Assembly (NCBI RefSeq): GCF_003610555.1
Contig: NZ_RAPQ01000010.1
Coordinates: 1-64,000 of the forward strand
Direction: 5' to 3'
DNA length: 64,000 nt
Origin: Marinifilum flexuosum
GTDB lineage: Bacteria; Bacteroidota; Bacteroidia; Bacteroidales; Marinifilaceae
In this document: positions 30,301-37,823 of the stretch, piece by piece
Numbering within the stretch: the stretch's first letter is position 1
How the letters are laid out: each line of letters opens with the position of its first letter
Program-made: the position numbers and the translations under genes
Notes under the pieces: generated by a model
What the model was told of the DNA's origin: nothing
Database searches by the model: none
The model's input: the letters and a program-made list of their open reading frames with translations, nothing else

Positions 30301-30871
30301 CCATACCGATAAAAGACACTATTAAAGTAGCTTCTTCCATTCCTCTAAGATCAAGTGAAAATTCACCATCAATATTAGTAATGGTCCCCAAAGGTTTTTG
30401 CAAACCTTTGATATAAATACTTGCTCCGGGAATTGGCGAGCCTGAATCATCAGTTACTTTGCCATTGATGATTTTCTTTTCTTGCTCTATAGGTTGTTTA
30501 AATTCAATAGCTTTCTTACGAATAACTACAACATTGTTTTCGATGTAGTATTCTAAATCAGTTCCTTCCAAACATTCAGTTAAAGCATCCTCAACGCTTA
30601 CTTCTTGCAGGTCGATTTCATCTATTTTCACATCTGCTACCATGCCTTCGCTGTACACGAAAGTATAGTCCGAAAGTGATTTCAGTTCTCTAAATACTTC
30701 CTTCAAACTGGCATCTTCCATTTTCATGGAGATCCTTGTTCCTTGGCTATATCCTTCTGCCGCAACGGTAAAAATTGCCAGAAAGAATAAAATGGTTGTT
30801 AATTTCATAACCCTTAAGGTTTTTCTCCAGGCATTACTAGAGCAATGCCCGAAATCATGATTTTTTTTCAT
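27326..30871 (-). CDS. SusC-like TonB-dependent receptor with STN signalling domain
   Basis: This 1,181-residue outer-membrane transporter imports its ligand with TonB energy and signals ligand binding inward. After a signal sequence (hydrophobic residues about 22-40) come an STN domain (about 45-115, RISMKMEDASLKEVFRELK), a carboxypeptidase-D-like regulatory domain (about 133-205, INGKVTDDSGSPIPGASIYI), then the plug (about 215-345, VVVVGYGTQKRSEVSSAIST, NIRGI, PLFVIDG, DASATAIYGSRGANGVI). The beta-barrel runs to a C-terminal aromatic (VGVNLNF). The STN domain is found in receptors that talk to FecR-type anti-sigma factors, and a FecR gene lies 126 bases upstream. The long N-terminus before the signal core is usual for this subgroup. 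Confidence 0.95.
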   Translation of the reverse strand: MKKNHDFGHCSSNAWRKTLRVMKLTTILFFLAIFTVAAEGYSQGTRISMKMEDASLKEVFRELKSLSDYTFVYSEGMVADVKIDEIDLQEVSVEDALTECLEGTDLEYYIENNVVVIRKKAIEFKQPIEQEKKIINGKVTDDSGSPIPGASIYIKGLQKPLGTITNIDGEFSLDLRGMEEATLIVSFIGMETQEIVVTSQEYINITLLSSTEGLDEVVVVGYGTQKRSEVSSAISTVSSEKLEDNIASNASFDRALGGLVKGVQVVQNAGAPGSGVDINIRGITSPFGGSDNNPLFVIDGVPFQTNPVGLATVSNPLLSINPNDIESIDVLKDASATAIYGSRGANGVIMIKTKKGRKGEDLKVSLSASTTFGEPINTLDYANTTEWKAFANDLFNESFKAFEKGQINSSALTRFGFMANFDTEPDPLPWDPTNTKIVGYNSLKEDYFGTANTNWADEIYRNKALTQQYNATLTGGTEKTNMLLSLSYTDQEGLIKEENFEQFNVRMGIDANVNDITSVGANITIGSSSNESGYASASTINANSVIPTLNARPDITPYKQDGTFNRYQSVDIFGQSTSVPNPVALLSSQDNNSTDFTALGNFYVEVRPIKDLKLKSELSASRFGNRTRNFDPAKSLTGVITDDGFGTITIPKSTLFDAHTVNTNKILNLTATYGRTFNDHSVSGMIGYSWDRSKAVSTNSFYQGFPDDKVLTDPKSAEEVVKTNSSEIEIGMNSIFARLTYSYDSRYYFTANFRTDKSVRFAPSKRRAYFPSASASWAISNEEFLSSSEVINNLRLRTGWGRTGSNNIPNFAYLQFFGINNGAGDVVYNQNQAVGLNGTLPNPEIKWELTEEVNLGVDFGLFNNRLRGSVDVYNRKSKDALMPSLYPLESGATSFTSNFADITNKGFEFEVGGDIIRNENLVWSASFNISKNKNSLDKFAATALNDNTRDRFEVGREINFINGYVTEGIIQNQAELDALNAGAPDNTYQEAGTGVGDYKFADLNNDGEVTSEDQTYLGSAQTDFFGGFNTNVAYKGFELSAYFNFSAGGESVVPNSLFPAPDKNIERRFLDRWTENNTNALYPRAILSDPNQNSRMSSAHVYSTSYIRLKNVQLKYNIPADVLSKIGVEKGHVFVAGNNLWTKTDFPGIDPELVGGFSSGGNTSNPYPLAKTWSVGVNLNF

Positions 30872-30997
30872 AAATTTGGGTTGTTAGTTACTATTTAGCG
30901 CATTCGCACTGCGCTTGATTTAATTAATTGGGGGATGTTAGCGCATCCCTTTTTTTTATCTAGTTCCACCGACTAAAGTCGATGGAAATTTATTTGA

Positions 30998-32149
30998 CTA
31001 TTGAACTGTAATTACATTCCCTTTGATTGTAAAACTTGCATCTCCAGTTCCTTCAATTAAAGTTAAGATATCTTCTATTTGTCCGTATCGCTGAACATCA
31101 ACAGAAAATTTCTTATCCTTTACGGAAGCGTTGGCAAAGAATATCTTTACATTATACCATCTGGCCAAATCGTACATAATATTTTCCAATCGTCTACTAT
31201 CAAATATAAACTGACCATTCTTCCAGGCTGTTACTTCTTCAATATTTGCTTCCAAATCTTTAATTGAATTATTTGATTTGCTTATCACTGCCTGACGTCC
31301 TGGAATTAAGATTACATTTTTACCTAGAGAATTATTAACCAATACACTTCCTTCAATTAGTGTAGAATGAATTTCTGCCTCATCTTCGTATGCACGCACA
31401 TTAAATTCTGTTCCCAAAACTTTCAGTTCCATTCCTTTTGTTTCTACTACAAAAGGCCAATCTTTATTGCTCTCTACATCGAAATACAATTCTCCTTTTG
31501 CAATCACCTTTCTTTCTTTGCTTGAGAATTTAGATGGGAACTCCAGGTAAGAATCGGCATTCATCCACACTTTTGTTCCATCCGGTAATTGAACCTGATA
31601 TTCTCCTCCAATAGGAGTTACGATACGGTTCATCTGGTTCAGCTGTCCAGCCAATAACTCATCATCATTAATCTTCAACTGATTGCTATCTCTTTCCACC
31701 AAAAGGTTTTCCTTTGAGCGAATTATTTCCGATGTATCTTTTGAAAGATCAACGATCTCACCATTGGAAAAATAGATTACTGCATTGCTGCTTCCTGGTT
31801 GAATTTCCTGAACTTCGGCCAAACCTGGTTCATACTCTGGTGTTTCTTGTAACAATAAGAAACCAATTGCCAATGGAAGCATGATAACTGCAGCATATGC
31901 CAACCATTTTTTGTAGTCTAGCCTTGGTTTAATTTGCTTCTCTAGCTTCGCCCAAGCAGCTTCCTGCTTAAATTCATCGTACTCAAAACTTTTCTGTAAA
32001 ATTCGCTCCTTTGATACAATTCGATCGAAAAGCTCCTGTTTGCCTGGCTGTTTTAACCGGTCTTGTAGTTCCTTTTCTTGTTCTTCATTCAATTGGCCCT
32101 TTAAATGACGAACAATTAAGTCTGATATATTCTTCTCTGGAATATGCAT
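30998..32149 (-). CDS. FecR-family anti-sigma factor
   Basis: The 383-residue inner-membrane protein holds the ECF sigma factor through its cytoplasmic N-terminal part (residues 1-80, charged and helical) and crosses the membrane at residues 82-100. It presents a periplasmic FecR domain (about 175-270, GGEYQVQLPDGTKVWMNADS, then GELYFDVESNKDWPFVV and LGTEFNVRAY) and a DUF4974-type C-terminal domain (about 310-383, RRLENIMYDLARWYNVKIFF). It lies between the sigma gene and susC, the standard order for this signalling system. Signalling through the SusC STN domain is well established for the family. It would control this island. Confidence 0.95.
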   Translation of the reverse strand: MHIPEKNISDLIVRHLKGQLNEEQEKELQDRLKQPGKQELFDRIVSKERILQKSFEYDEFKQEAAWAKLEKQIKPRLDYKKWLAYAAVIMLPLAIGFLLLQETPEYEPGLAEVQEIQPGSSNAVIYFSNGEIVDLSKDTSEIIRSKENLLVERDSNQLKINDDELLAGQLNQMNRIVTPIGGEYQVQLPDGTKVWMNADSYLEFPSKFSSKERKVIAKGELYFDVESNKDWPFVVETKGMELKVLGTEFNVRAYEDEAEIHSTLIEGSVLVNNSLGKNVILIPGRQAVISKSNNSIKDLEANIEEVTAWKNGQFIFDSRRLENIMYDLARWYNVKIFFANASVKDKKFSVDVQRYGQIEDILTLIEGTGDASFTIKGNVITVQ

Positions 32150-32290
32150 ATTCTTTCCTGATTTGCTTCTAAGAAACGGATGTTTACAAAGTGGGTGACA
32201 GTACCCAAACTTTTTTTATCAATTTAAGAAAGAAAGTGGAGAAGTAGAAAAATAGAATGATCTGTGGGTATTTGATACTCGTAGCTTGCA

Positions 32291-32318
32291 GCTGATTGCT
32301 GAAAGCTGACCGCTGATA
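32291..32318. repeat. Four tandem GCTGANN heptamers after the sigma gene
   Basis: GCTGATT, GCTGAAA, GCTGACC and GCTGATA follow each other without gaps, three bases beyond the stop codon of the sigma gene, and GCTTGCA precedes them. The array is not coding. It could be a short dispersed repeat of this genome; no function is evident. Confidence 0.6.
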
Positions 32319-32321
32319 GCA

Positions 32322-32873
32322 CTATGCTAACAGCAACAACAACACCCAATGAATTCCCTTTAATTTATCACGCAGGAAAGTATAACCTCGCTGTTTTTGG
32401 GTTTTAATTGTATTGATACTTACACCTAATTCTTCTGCCATTTCAGGATTAGTTAATCCATTCATGGTCATAACAATTACTTTACGTGCTTGTGGTGAAA
32501 GCTCTTTTATTGCCTCGTAAATTTGGGTATGTACCTCTTCTTCAACAATGGAATTTTCGGAGTACCAGTCGGAGGATAGGGTTTTAATTTCCTCCTCGCT
32601 TTTTTGTTTTACGCTCTCATGACGTAAGTAATTAAGGCAAGCATTTCGTACTGAAGAATACAAGTAACTCTTAATGGCTTTGTAACTTTCTAATTCTGAT
32701 CTTTTGTTCCATAAAGCCAAAAAGGATTCCTGAACAAGGTCATCGCAAATTTCAGCATCTGCAATAAATTTTCTGGAAAATCCACATAATGGACGATAGT
32801 ACTCCTCAAAAATCTTTTTGAAGACTACACGATTCCCTTGCGACAATTGTCTTAACAATAACTGATTTTCCAT
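32322..32873 (-). CDS. ECF RNA polymerase sigma factor (RpoE-like)
   Basis: The 183-residue protein has a sigma-70 region 2 (about residues 24-95: FKKIFEEYYRPLCGFSRKFI, DDLVQESFLALWNKR, SYLYSSVRNACLNYLRHE) and a region 4 helix-turn-helix (about 125-170: ELSPQARKVIVMTMNGLTNP, EMAEELGVSINTIKTQKQRG). Region 3 is missing, as in all extracytoplasmic-function sigma factors. It would direct RNA polymerase to the SusCD operon once FecR releases it. The last residues (VLLLLLA) are unusually hydrophobic. There are 172 bases between its stop and fecR, so fecR may have its own promoter. Confidence 0.95.
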   Translation of the reverse strand: MENQLLLRQLSQGNRVVFKKIFEEYYRPLCGFSRKFIADAEICDDLVQESFLALWNKRSELESYKAIKSYLYSSVRNACLNYLRHESVKQKSEEEIKTLSSDWYSENSIVEEEVHTQIYEAIKELSPQARKVIVMTMNGLTNPEMAEELGVSINTIKTQKQRGYTFLRDKLKGIHWVLLLLLA

Positions 32874-33043
32874 TAAAAGTCAAAATTATAAATAGAAATT
32901 GGAAATGCAAATTAGGTAGTGCATTCAAAAAATTAATTGGGGCGTAGACCGTTAATTCACTTAAACTTGAATAATATGGAATTCATGCAATCTTTAATTC
33001 TCACTCTTTACCACTAAATTATTCTAATTACAATCAAAATAAA

Positions 33044-33063
33044 AGACACCTATTCGGACACCA
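33044..33063. repeat. Right copy of 20-base direct repeat flanking the SusCD island
   Basis: AGACACCTATTCGGACACCA differs by one base from the copy at 20965-20984 and has the same orientation. It lies about 170 bases upstream of the ECF sigma start, so the pair encloses exactly the regulated island. Confidence 0.55.
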
Positions 33064-33113
33064 ACAAAACTCTTATTGTTGATTTACTGTATATTATCAC
33101 CTTAAATTGACTC

Positions 33114-33126
33114 CCTGCAGCTCCAC
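33114..33126 (+). repeat. Right copy of tmRNA-3'-end-like direct repeat CCTGCAGCTCCAC
   Basis: It matches 20875-20887 exactly. The likeness to a tmRNA 3' end is better here: TTGACTCCCTGCAGCTCCAC from 33107 parallels the T-arm and acceptor end of tmRNA (TTCGACTCCC, then CAGCTCCACCA). A terminator hairpin follows 17 bases later, as after a real tmRNA gene. The rest of a tmRNA is absent. Confidence 0.4.
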
Positions 33127-33143
33127 TAGACAATAGTCAAATC

Positions 33144-33180
33144 AAATCCGCTCAAAACGTTCAGTTTTAGCGGATTTTTT
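33144..33180. terminator. Terminator hairpin after the cytochrome operon
   Basis: AAATCCGCTcAAAAC pairs with GTTTTAGCGGATTT (one bulged C, loop GTTCA), and TTTTTT follows on the plus strand. On the minus strand it stands about 180 bases past the octaheme cytochrome stop, so it may act there too, with a poorer T-tract. Confidence 0.65.
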
Positions 33181-33358
33181 ATCTTCAAATTAAATTTAAT
33201 TAAACGAGTAGATATCTATTCAAATTTGATTTTTCTAAAATCTTATATCCTAAAAACACATCACATATCCAAAGATGTGATATAAGAGAAGGTTCTTAAC
33301 TTTTTCAAGAACTGCCCAATGCCATTTGAAATATTAAAAATTAAAATTCTCTAAGGTT

Positions 33359-35662
33359 TTAATCGCATTGTTGGTTAATAATAGCTTCAATATTTTCCCT
33401 GTCGTTAACATTAGGAAACTTTCTTAATATATTCATTGCTAAATCCTTAGCTTCCTTCCTTTGTCCATATTTCACACGTAAATTCAGCAAGGCTATATAA
33501 TAATTTTGATCTTCCGGATTGATATCAATGGCAGACTGCAAATATTTAACAGCTTGCTTTTTATCTTTCCTGAAATCATACATCATTGCTACATTGTAGA
33601 AAATTCGCGGATTATCAGGAGATAACTTACTTGCCTTCAGTAAATATTCCATTGACTCATCGTAACGCTGACGTTCTGATAAGAATAAGGCATAGGTAAA
33701 CATGGTTGCACCATCATTGGGAACATGCTTCAGATAATCTTTCAATAAAATCTCTACCTTTTTGTGCTCTCCTTTATTGTTGTATAAAATTGCCAAATTG
33801 ATTTTTACAGGATGTAATAATTCATCTTGCTCAATGGCTCTTTTATAGAATTCTTCAGCTTTATCAATCTGCTTGCTATTGTAATAAAAGTTAGCCAGAT
33901 TAAATTTACCGGAAGGAAAATCGGCATTATATTCCAGTACTTCTAAATATTCTTTAGTGGCTTTTTTTAGCTGTTCTTTATATTTGTGAGGAATTCTATT
34001 TTGGTCAATGGTGTTAAGTTTTGTAGCGCATGACACTCTTATTGCTTTGGAAGGATCGCTAAGCATTTCCAACACCTTATTGAATGATTGCTCGTCATCC
34101 ATTTGAAGGTTTTGAATGGCATTGTATCGAATATGACCACTAAAGTTATTTATGGCCTCGAACAAAATCTCTTTGCTTTGAGATTGATAGTTCAACGCAA
34201 GCAAGTGAATTGCTGTGGCACGGACGATTTCCGGATATACTTCATCACTGTATATGTGTACCAAACCATCGAAACCTTCTTGACTTCCAGTTTGTGCCTC
34301 TTTAAAAACGGTTCCAAATTGAGCCGGACGACTGATCCCGTGCCACTTGTTTACGTAATCAATGGCCCATTTTGTAGACTCATCAGCATGGCACTGATTA
34401 CATGCATTAGGAGTTCCCAGCTTTTCTGTTAGGTCTGGTCGTGGAATTCTAAAACTGTGGTCGTTTCGATAATCAGGCCCCATGTAAAAACGTGCTGGCA
34501 TATGACAATTGATACATCTTGTTCCTTCTCCAACTTCGAATTTAACGCCATCGTCAGCAATTACTGCCTTTCCAATTTCACCTTTCGATTTGTGAAAATG
34601 ATGGTTATAAGTGTCGTAATCATCAGCTCGATGACATTGAGTACACAACCTGTTATCTTCAAACAAACGTTTTGTACTGTGCACATTGTGACAATCGTTA
34701 CACTTTACATCACGCATGTACATTTTACTCTGTGTGAATGATCCATACACATAATCTTCATCCAATATCTGACCATCAATAAAGTAGTCTTCTCCTGTAG
34801 GCAAATCCGGAATGGTGTGATTGTAAAGATCTGCAGAGTGATGGTAATCGGATAAAGATCCTCGACGTGAATGACAACGTACACAAAGATCAACATACTC
34901 CTTATTGTCAATTCCACTGGTTTTTACCACCAATCCAAAATTATTATCCGTTTCACGGGCATATTCAGCTTTGTTGGCCCATTCAAGGTGCTTGGAAGCT
35001 GGACCATGACAGGCTTCGCAGCTCACATCAATCTCACTCCATGTAGTGTGATAGGTATCGGTTTTAGAATCGTATCCTTTTACCAAGTTGGTAGAGTGAC
35101 AATCTGCACACATCCCATTCCAGTTTTGAGCCTGGTTGGTCCAATGCAACCAATTATCATGTTTGATGATTTCATCTTTGTACACGGCATTGGCCATATG
35201 ATACCAAACACTATCCTTCGAGTTCCATGTTAATGGCAAACACTGAAATCTTCCTTTGTCGAATTCAACCAAATATTGTTGTAATGGATAATATCCAAAT
35301 ACGTATTTAATTTCAAATTCCTGCAGTATACCATCTTCTCCATCTGTTAAAGCAAAAAAACGATTGTTCTTCTTGTATAACTTATGGGTCATTTCATTGT
35401 ACTCAACTATTTTGTTGTTAAAATCTCCCAACACAGTAGAGTCATTAGCATGATCCATTGCCTTATCGTGGTCAGATCCTACCCAATCGTTATATTCGTT
35501 TAGATGACACTCAATACAAGTTTCTCGTCCCACATAAGTAGCTTCATGCGAAACACTTTGCTCGGCACCATAGATTTTCAGGAGCATATACATTGGAATC
35601 GAAAGTAATGCTATCAGTATAGCTAGAAAACTGATTTGTTCTGCTCTTTTTCGATTTTCCAT
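33359..35662 (-). CDS. Octaheme c-type cytochrome with HEAT-like and TPR repeats
   Basis: The 767-residue protein has a single N-terminal membrane anchor (residues about 11-30) and eight CxxCH heme-binding motifs at about residues 49, 185, 215, 260, 321, 340, 383 and 421. HEAT-like helices (about 460-555) and TPR repeats (about 575-750, e.g. AEEFYKRAIEQDELLHPVKI) follow. Its start codon overlaps the Rieske stop codon by one base (TAATG), so it is translationally coupled to a cytochrome b/Rieske pair. It is probably the electron acceptor of that quinol-oxidising unit on the periplasmic side, passing electrons on to a further carrier or enzyme. A reductase activity of its own (octaheme nitrite or tetrathionate reductase) is possible, but I see no CxxCK motif. 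Confidence 0.9.
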   Translation of the reverse strand: MENRKRAEQISFLAILIALLSIPMYMLLKIYGAEQSVSHEATYVGRETCIECHLNEYNDWVGSDHDKAMDHANDSTVLGDFNNKIVEYNEMTHKLYKKNNRFFALTDGEDGILQEFEIKYVFGYYPLQQYLVEFDKGRFQCLPLTWNSKDSVWYHMANAVYKDEIIKHDNWLHWTNQAQNWNGMCADCHSTNLVKGYDSKTDTYHTTWSEIDVSCEACHGPASKHLEWANKAEYARETDNNFGLVVKTSGIDNKEYVDLCVRCHSRRGSLSDYHHSADLYNHTIPDLPTGEDYFIDGQILDEDYVYGSFTQSKMYMRDVKCNDCHNVHSTKRLFEDNRLCTQCHRADDYDTYNHHFHKSKGEIGKAVIADDGVKFEVGEGTRCINCHMPARFYMGPDYRNDHSFRIPRPDLTEKLGTPNACNQCHADESTKWAIDYVNKWHGISRPAQFGTVFKEAQTGSQEGFDGLVHIYSDEVYPEIVRATAIHLLALNYQSQSKEILFEAINNFSGHIRYNAIQNLQMDDEQSFNKVLEMLSDPSKAIRVSCATKLNTIDQNRIPHKYKEQLKKATKEYLEVLEYNADFPSGKFNLANFYYNSKQIDKAEEFYKRAIEQDELLHPVKINLAILYNNKGEHKKVEILLKDYLKHVPNDGATMFTYALFLSERQRYDESMEYLLKASKLSPDNPRIFYNVAMMYDFRKDKKQAVKYLQSAIDINPEDQNYYIALLNLRVKYGQRKEAKDLAMNILRKFPNVNDRENIEAIINQQCD

Positions 35663-36129
35663 TATGCGTAGGTTAACTGCGATTTGTTATAACTTGATCT
35701 TTTCACAGGCTTTCTGGTATCTACCAATATTTCCCCGTTTTCAATTCTTATTGGGAAAATATCTAAAGGTCGTGTAGCTGGTGCCGATAATACTTCTCCA
35801 AATTTATTAAACTGCGAAGCATGGCATGGACAGTTGAATCCTCCAGTTTTTGAATTTGCATTTACCACACATCCTAAATGTGTACATTTTACCGACATAG
35901 CAAGAAAACCACCATCCTCAAATCTCTTCAGAAAGAATTGACCAGTGGAAAATGGATATAGTTTATTTTTTTCAAATGAATCAGCTTTTCCTGCATTAAA
36001 CAATTCTTTGGAAGAAAATGTATCTATTTTGCTTACACTATCTTTCAGCAAAAAAACTGCTTCTATTGATGCTGCAACTATTAATATACGCTTTATGAAT
36101 TTCCTTCTGTTCAGTTTCATCAATCTCAC
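35662..36129 (-). CDS. Rieske [2Fe-2S] protein of a bc-type complex
   Basis: The 155-residue protein carries both Rieske cluster motifs: C82-T-H84-LG-C87 and C100-P-C102-H103, where C82, H84, C100 and H103 bind the cluster and C87-C102 would form the disulfide. The N-terminus (NRRKFIKRILIVAASIEAVFLL) is a twin-arginine-like signal anchor, as usual for Rieske proteins folded in the cytoplasm. Translation may begin at the second methionine (MKLNRRKF, base 36120). The gene lies 10 bases after the cytochrome b stop and overlaps the multiheme cytochrome start. It would take one electron from quinol at the Qo site of cytochrome b and hand it to the multiheme cytochrome. Confidence 0.93.
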   Translation of the reverse strand: MRLMKLNRRKFIKRILIVAASIEAVFLLKDSVSKIDTFSSKELFNAGKADSFEKNKLYPFSTGQFFLKRFEDGGFLAMSVKCTHLGCVVNANSKTGGFNCPCHASQFNKFGEVLSAPATRPLDIFPIRIENGEILVDTRKPVKRSSYNKSQLTYA

Positions 36130-36139
36130 TATTCAAAAA

Positions 36140-37426
36140 TTAAAATATCAACTGCATTCCTTCGCCTCTTAATAGCAGCGAAATTAATAACATGCATACA
36201 TAAGACGATAGCAATATACTTGTACAGGCCATAATAATTTCAGTATTATTTGCCTTGTGATTTTTATACCAAAACAATAGGTATCCAGCAAGTGGTAAAG
36301 TATAAAGTAAAAATGGAATAACACCAGTACTAATTACACTAGGAACACCCGAAAACCAGATATCAAAATGCAAAAAGTGATCTAAAATATAGATTAAAAT
36401 AAAAGTAAATACAAAGCTGATCGAACTTGATTGAATACTCATTTTTTTACCAAGTGAAGAATTAAACCAAACACCAACATTTACATTCTTATATCGAAAA
36501 TAAGGCAAGCCAAAAAAGAACAAGGCTGCCGATAATGGTATAATTACAGCACCAAAAAAAGGATGCAAATGCAATAGAAGTTCTTGAGCGCCCAAAAAGT
36601 ACCAAGGCGCCTTACTTGGGTTAGGACTTTTTAAAGGATTGGCTTGATCCAACAAGGGTGCTTCATAAAATACCGATACGATAAACAATCCACCAATTAC
36701 AATACTGGCAACCATTATTTCTTTCCATAAAAGGTTAGGAATAACATCTACCTTCTCTTTTTCTTCAGTTTTTGGCAATGCTACACCGCCAGCTTTACGA
36801 ACTAGCCAAAAATGCACACTCATCAAAACCACAAAAAGTAAGGGAATAATACCAGTATGCAATGTATAGAAATTGATTAACGTGTTGCCATCAACAGTAT
36901 CGCTTCCACGAAGTAGATAGGCCAAAGAATCACCAACTAAAGGGATATATTCTACAATTTGAGTAATTACAGTCACTGCCCAATATGCCAATTGATCCCA
37001 TGGCAACAAGTATCCTGTAAAGCTGGAAGCCAAAACCAAGAAAAAAAGTAGTAAGCCATAAGTCCAATTTTCTGCTCTCTTTTGGAAGATACTTTGAGAA
37101 TAGTATACTCGAATCAAATGCAAAAAAGAGACAAGAACCATCAATTTTGCCGACAGGTGATGCAAATTTCTAATGAATTGTCCAAGTATTGTATTATCTC
37201 TAATTCCTATAATAGAATCATAAGCATGTTCTACTGTAGGGATATAAGAAAACCTAAGAGTTAAACCTGTTAATGATATAATAACAAATAGTAATGCAAG
37301 TATTCCTCCCAATCCAAATGTCCTATTGAATTTTATCGCTCTGCTATCAATTCTATTTGGATGAAGGTGCAAAATAAACTTTTCCAGAGATGAAGGTATC
37401 CTTTGATCACTTTCCTTATTCGCCAT
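36140..37426 (-). CDS. Cytochrome b (b6/petD fused type) of quinol oxidation complex
   Basis: The chosen start (MANKESDQR) gives 428 residues; an upstream in-frame ATG would add 25 hydrophobic residues that do not fit the family. It has about eight to nine membrane helices. Heme ligands are visible as H-x13-H in HHLSAKLMVLVSFLH and H-x14-H in LHTGIIPLLFVVLMSVH; the longer second spacing is that of b6-type cytochromes. The Qo loop reads KAPWYFLGAQELL, where PEWY stands in many other bc complexes. The b6-like and petD-like halves are fused. It is first in a three-gene operon with the Rieske and octaheme proteins, so the complex probably oxidises menaquinol and feeds a multiheme c chain. Confidence 0.92.
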   Translation of the reverse strand: MANKESDQRIPSSLEKFILHLHPNRIDSRAIKFNRTFGLGGILALLFVIISLTGLTLRFSYIPTVEHAYDSIIGIRDNTILGQFIRNLHHLSAKLMVLVSFLHLIRVYYSQSIFQKRAENWTYGLLLFFLVLASSFTGYLLPWDQLAYWAVTVITQIVEYIPLVGDSLAYLLRGSDTVDGNTLINFYTLHTGIIPLLFVVLMSVHFWLVRKAGGVALPKTEEKEKVDVIPNLLWKEIMVASIVIGGLFIVSVFYEAPLLDQANPLKSPNPSKAPWYFLGAQELLLHLHPFFGAVIIPLSAALFFFGLPYFRYKNVNVGVWFNSSLGKKMSIQSSSISFVFTFILIYILDHFLHFDIWFSGVPSVISTGVIPFLLYTLPLAGYLLFWYKNHKANNTEIIMACTSILLSSYVCMLLISLLLRGEGMQLIF

Positions 37427-37823
37427 TACTAAAACCTGCTTTTGATGTAAGAATACAAAGAAAGTGAAAATGCATTGAATGTAAAAAAAGAAAAGAAACA
37501 AACAGATCTACTTGTTGGTATAGATATCTAATAAATAAGGCATTCTGATAGAAAATGATAATAAACACTCTTGAAAATTTCAGATAAATATTTGCTCTTG
37601 GTTCTGTTTTTATACTAACCTATTAGTTTATTGCATTAACTACCGGATCCAACATTTCCAAAAAACCGTTATTTTTTTTTGACCATTATTCAAACACCAA
37701 ATAATTAATTCTTGTTTGAATTGATTACTCCTCACATTTGATTTCCTGCTACTTCAGCATGCATAAAAAACACTCTTAAATCGATGACTTAAGAGTGTTT
37801 TTATGTTTTAAATTAACACCAAT
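37427..37823. other. 397-bp region: galE terminator and cytochrome operon promoter area
   Basis: The strand is minus on both sides. The galE terminator occupies 37766-37802, and the remaining AT-rich part should contain the cytochrome promoter, which I could not place with confidence. Confidence 0.5.
37766..37802 (-). terminator. Terminator after galE
   Basis: AAAAACACTCTTAA and TTAAGAGTGTTTTT form a perfect 14-bp stem around a 9-base loop. The A/T ends supply a T-run for either direction. It lies 22 bases past the galE stop codon. Confidence 0.8.

Larger units (their letters stand above)
32874..33358. other. 485-bp intergenic region, right border of SusCD island
   Basis: It holds, from left to right, the promoter area of the sigma gene, the second copies of the two flanking direct repeats (33044-33063 and 33114-33126) and a hairpin that would end the upstream cytochrome operon. 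No gene is visible. Confidence 0.6.

Noticed and set aside
33107-33180. A tmRNA (ssrA) gene
   Set aside because: Only the 3'-end-like motif and a terminator-like hairpin are present; no 5' acceptor half, tag frame or pseudoknots can be found in the preceding bases.
37681-37760. A third copy of the flanking repeats before galE's terminator (GACCATTATTCAAACACCAA, then CCTGCTACTTCAGC)
   Set aside because: The likeness is partial and in AT-rich DNA; the mismatches are too many to separate it from chance by eye.
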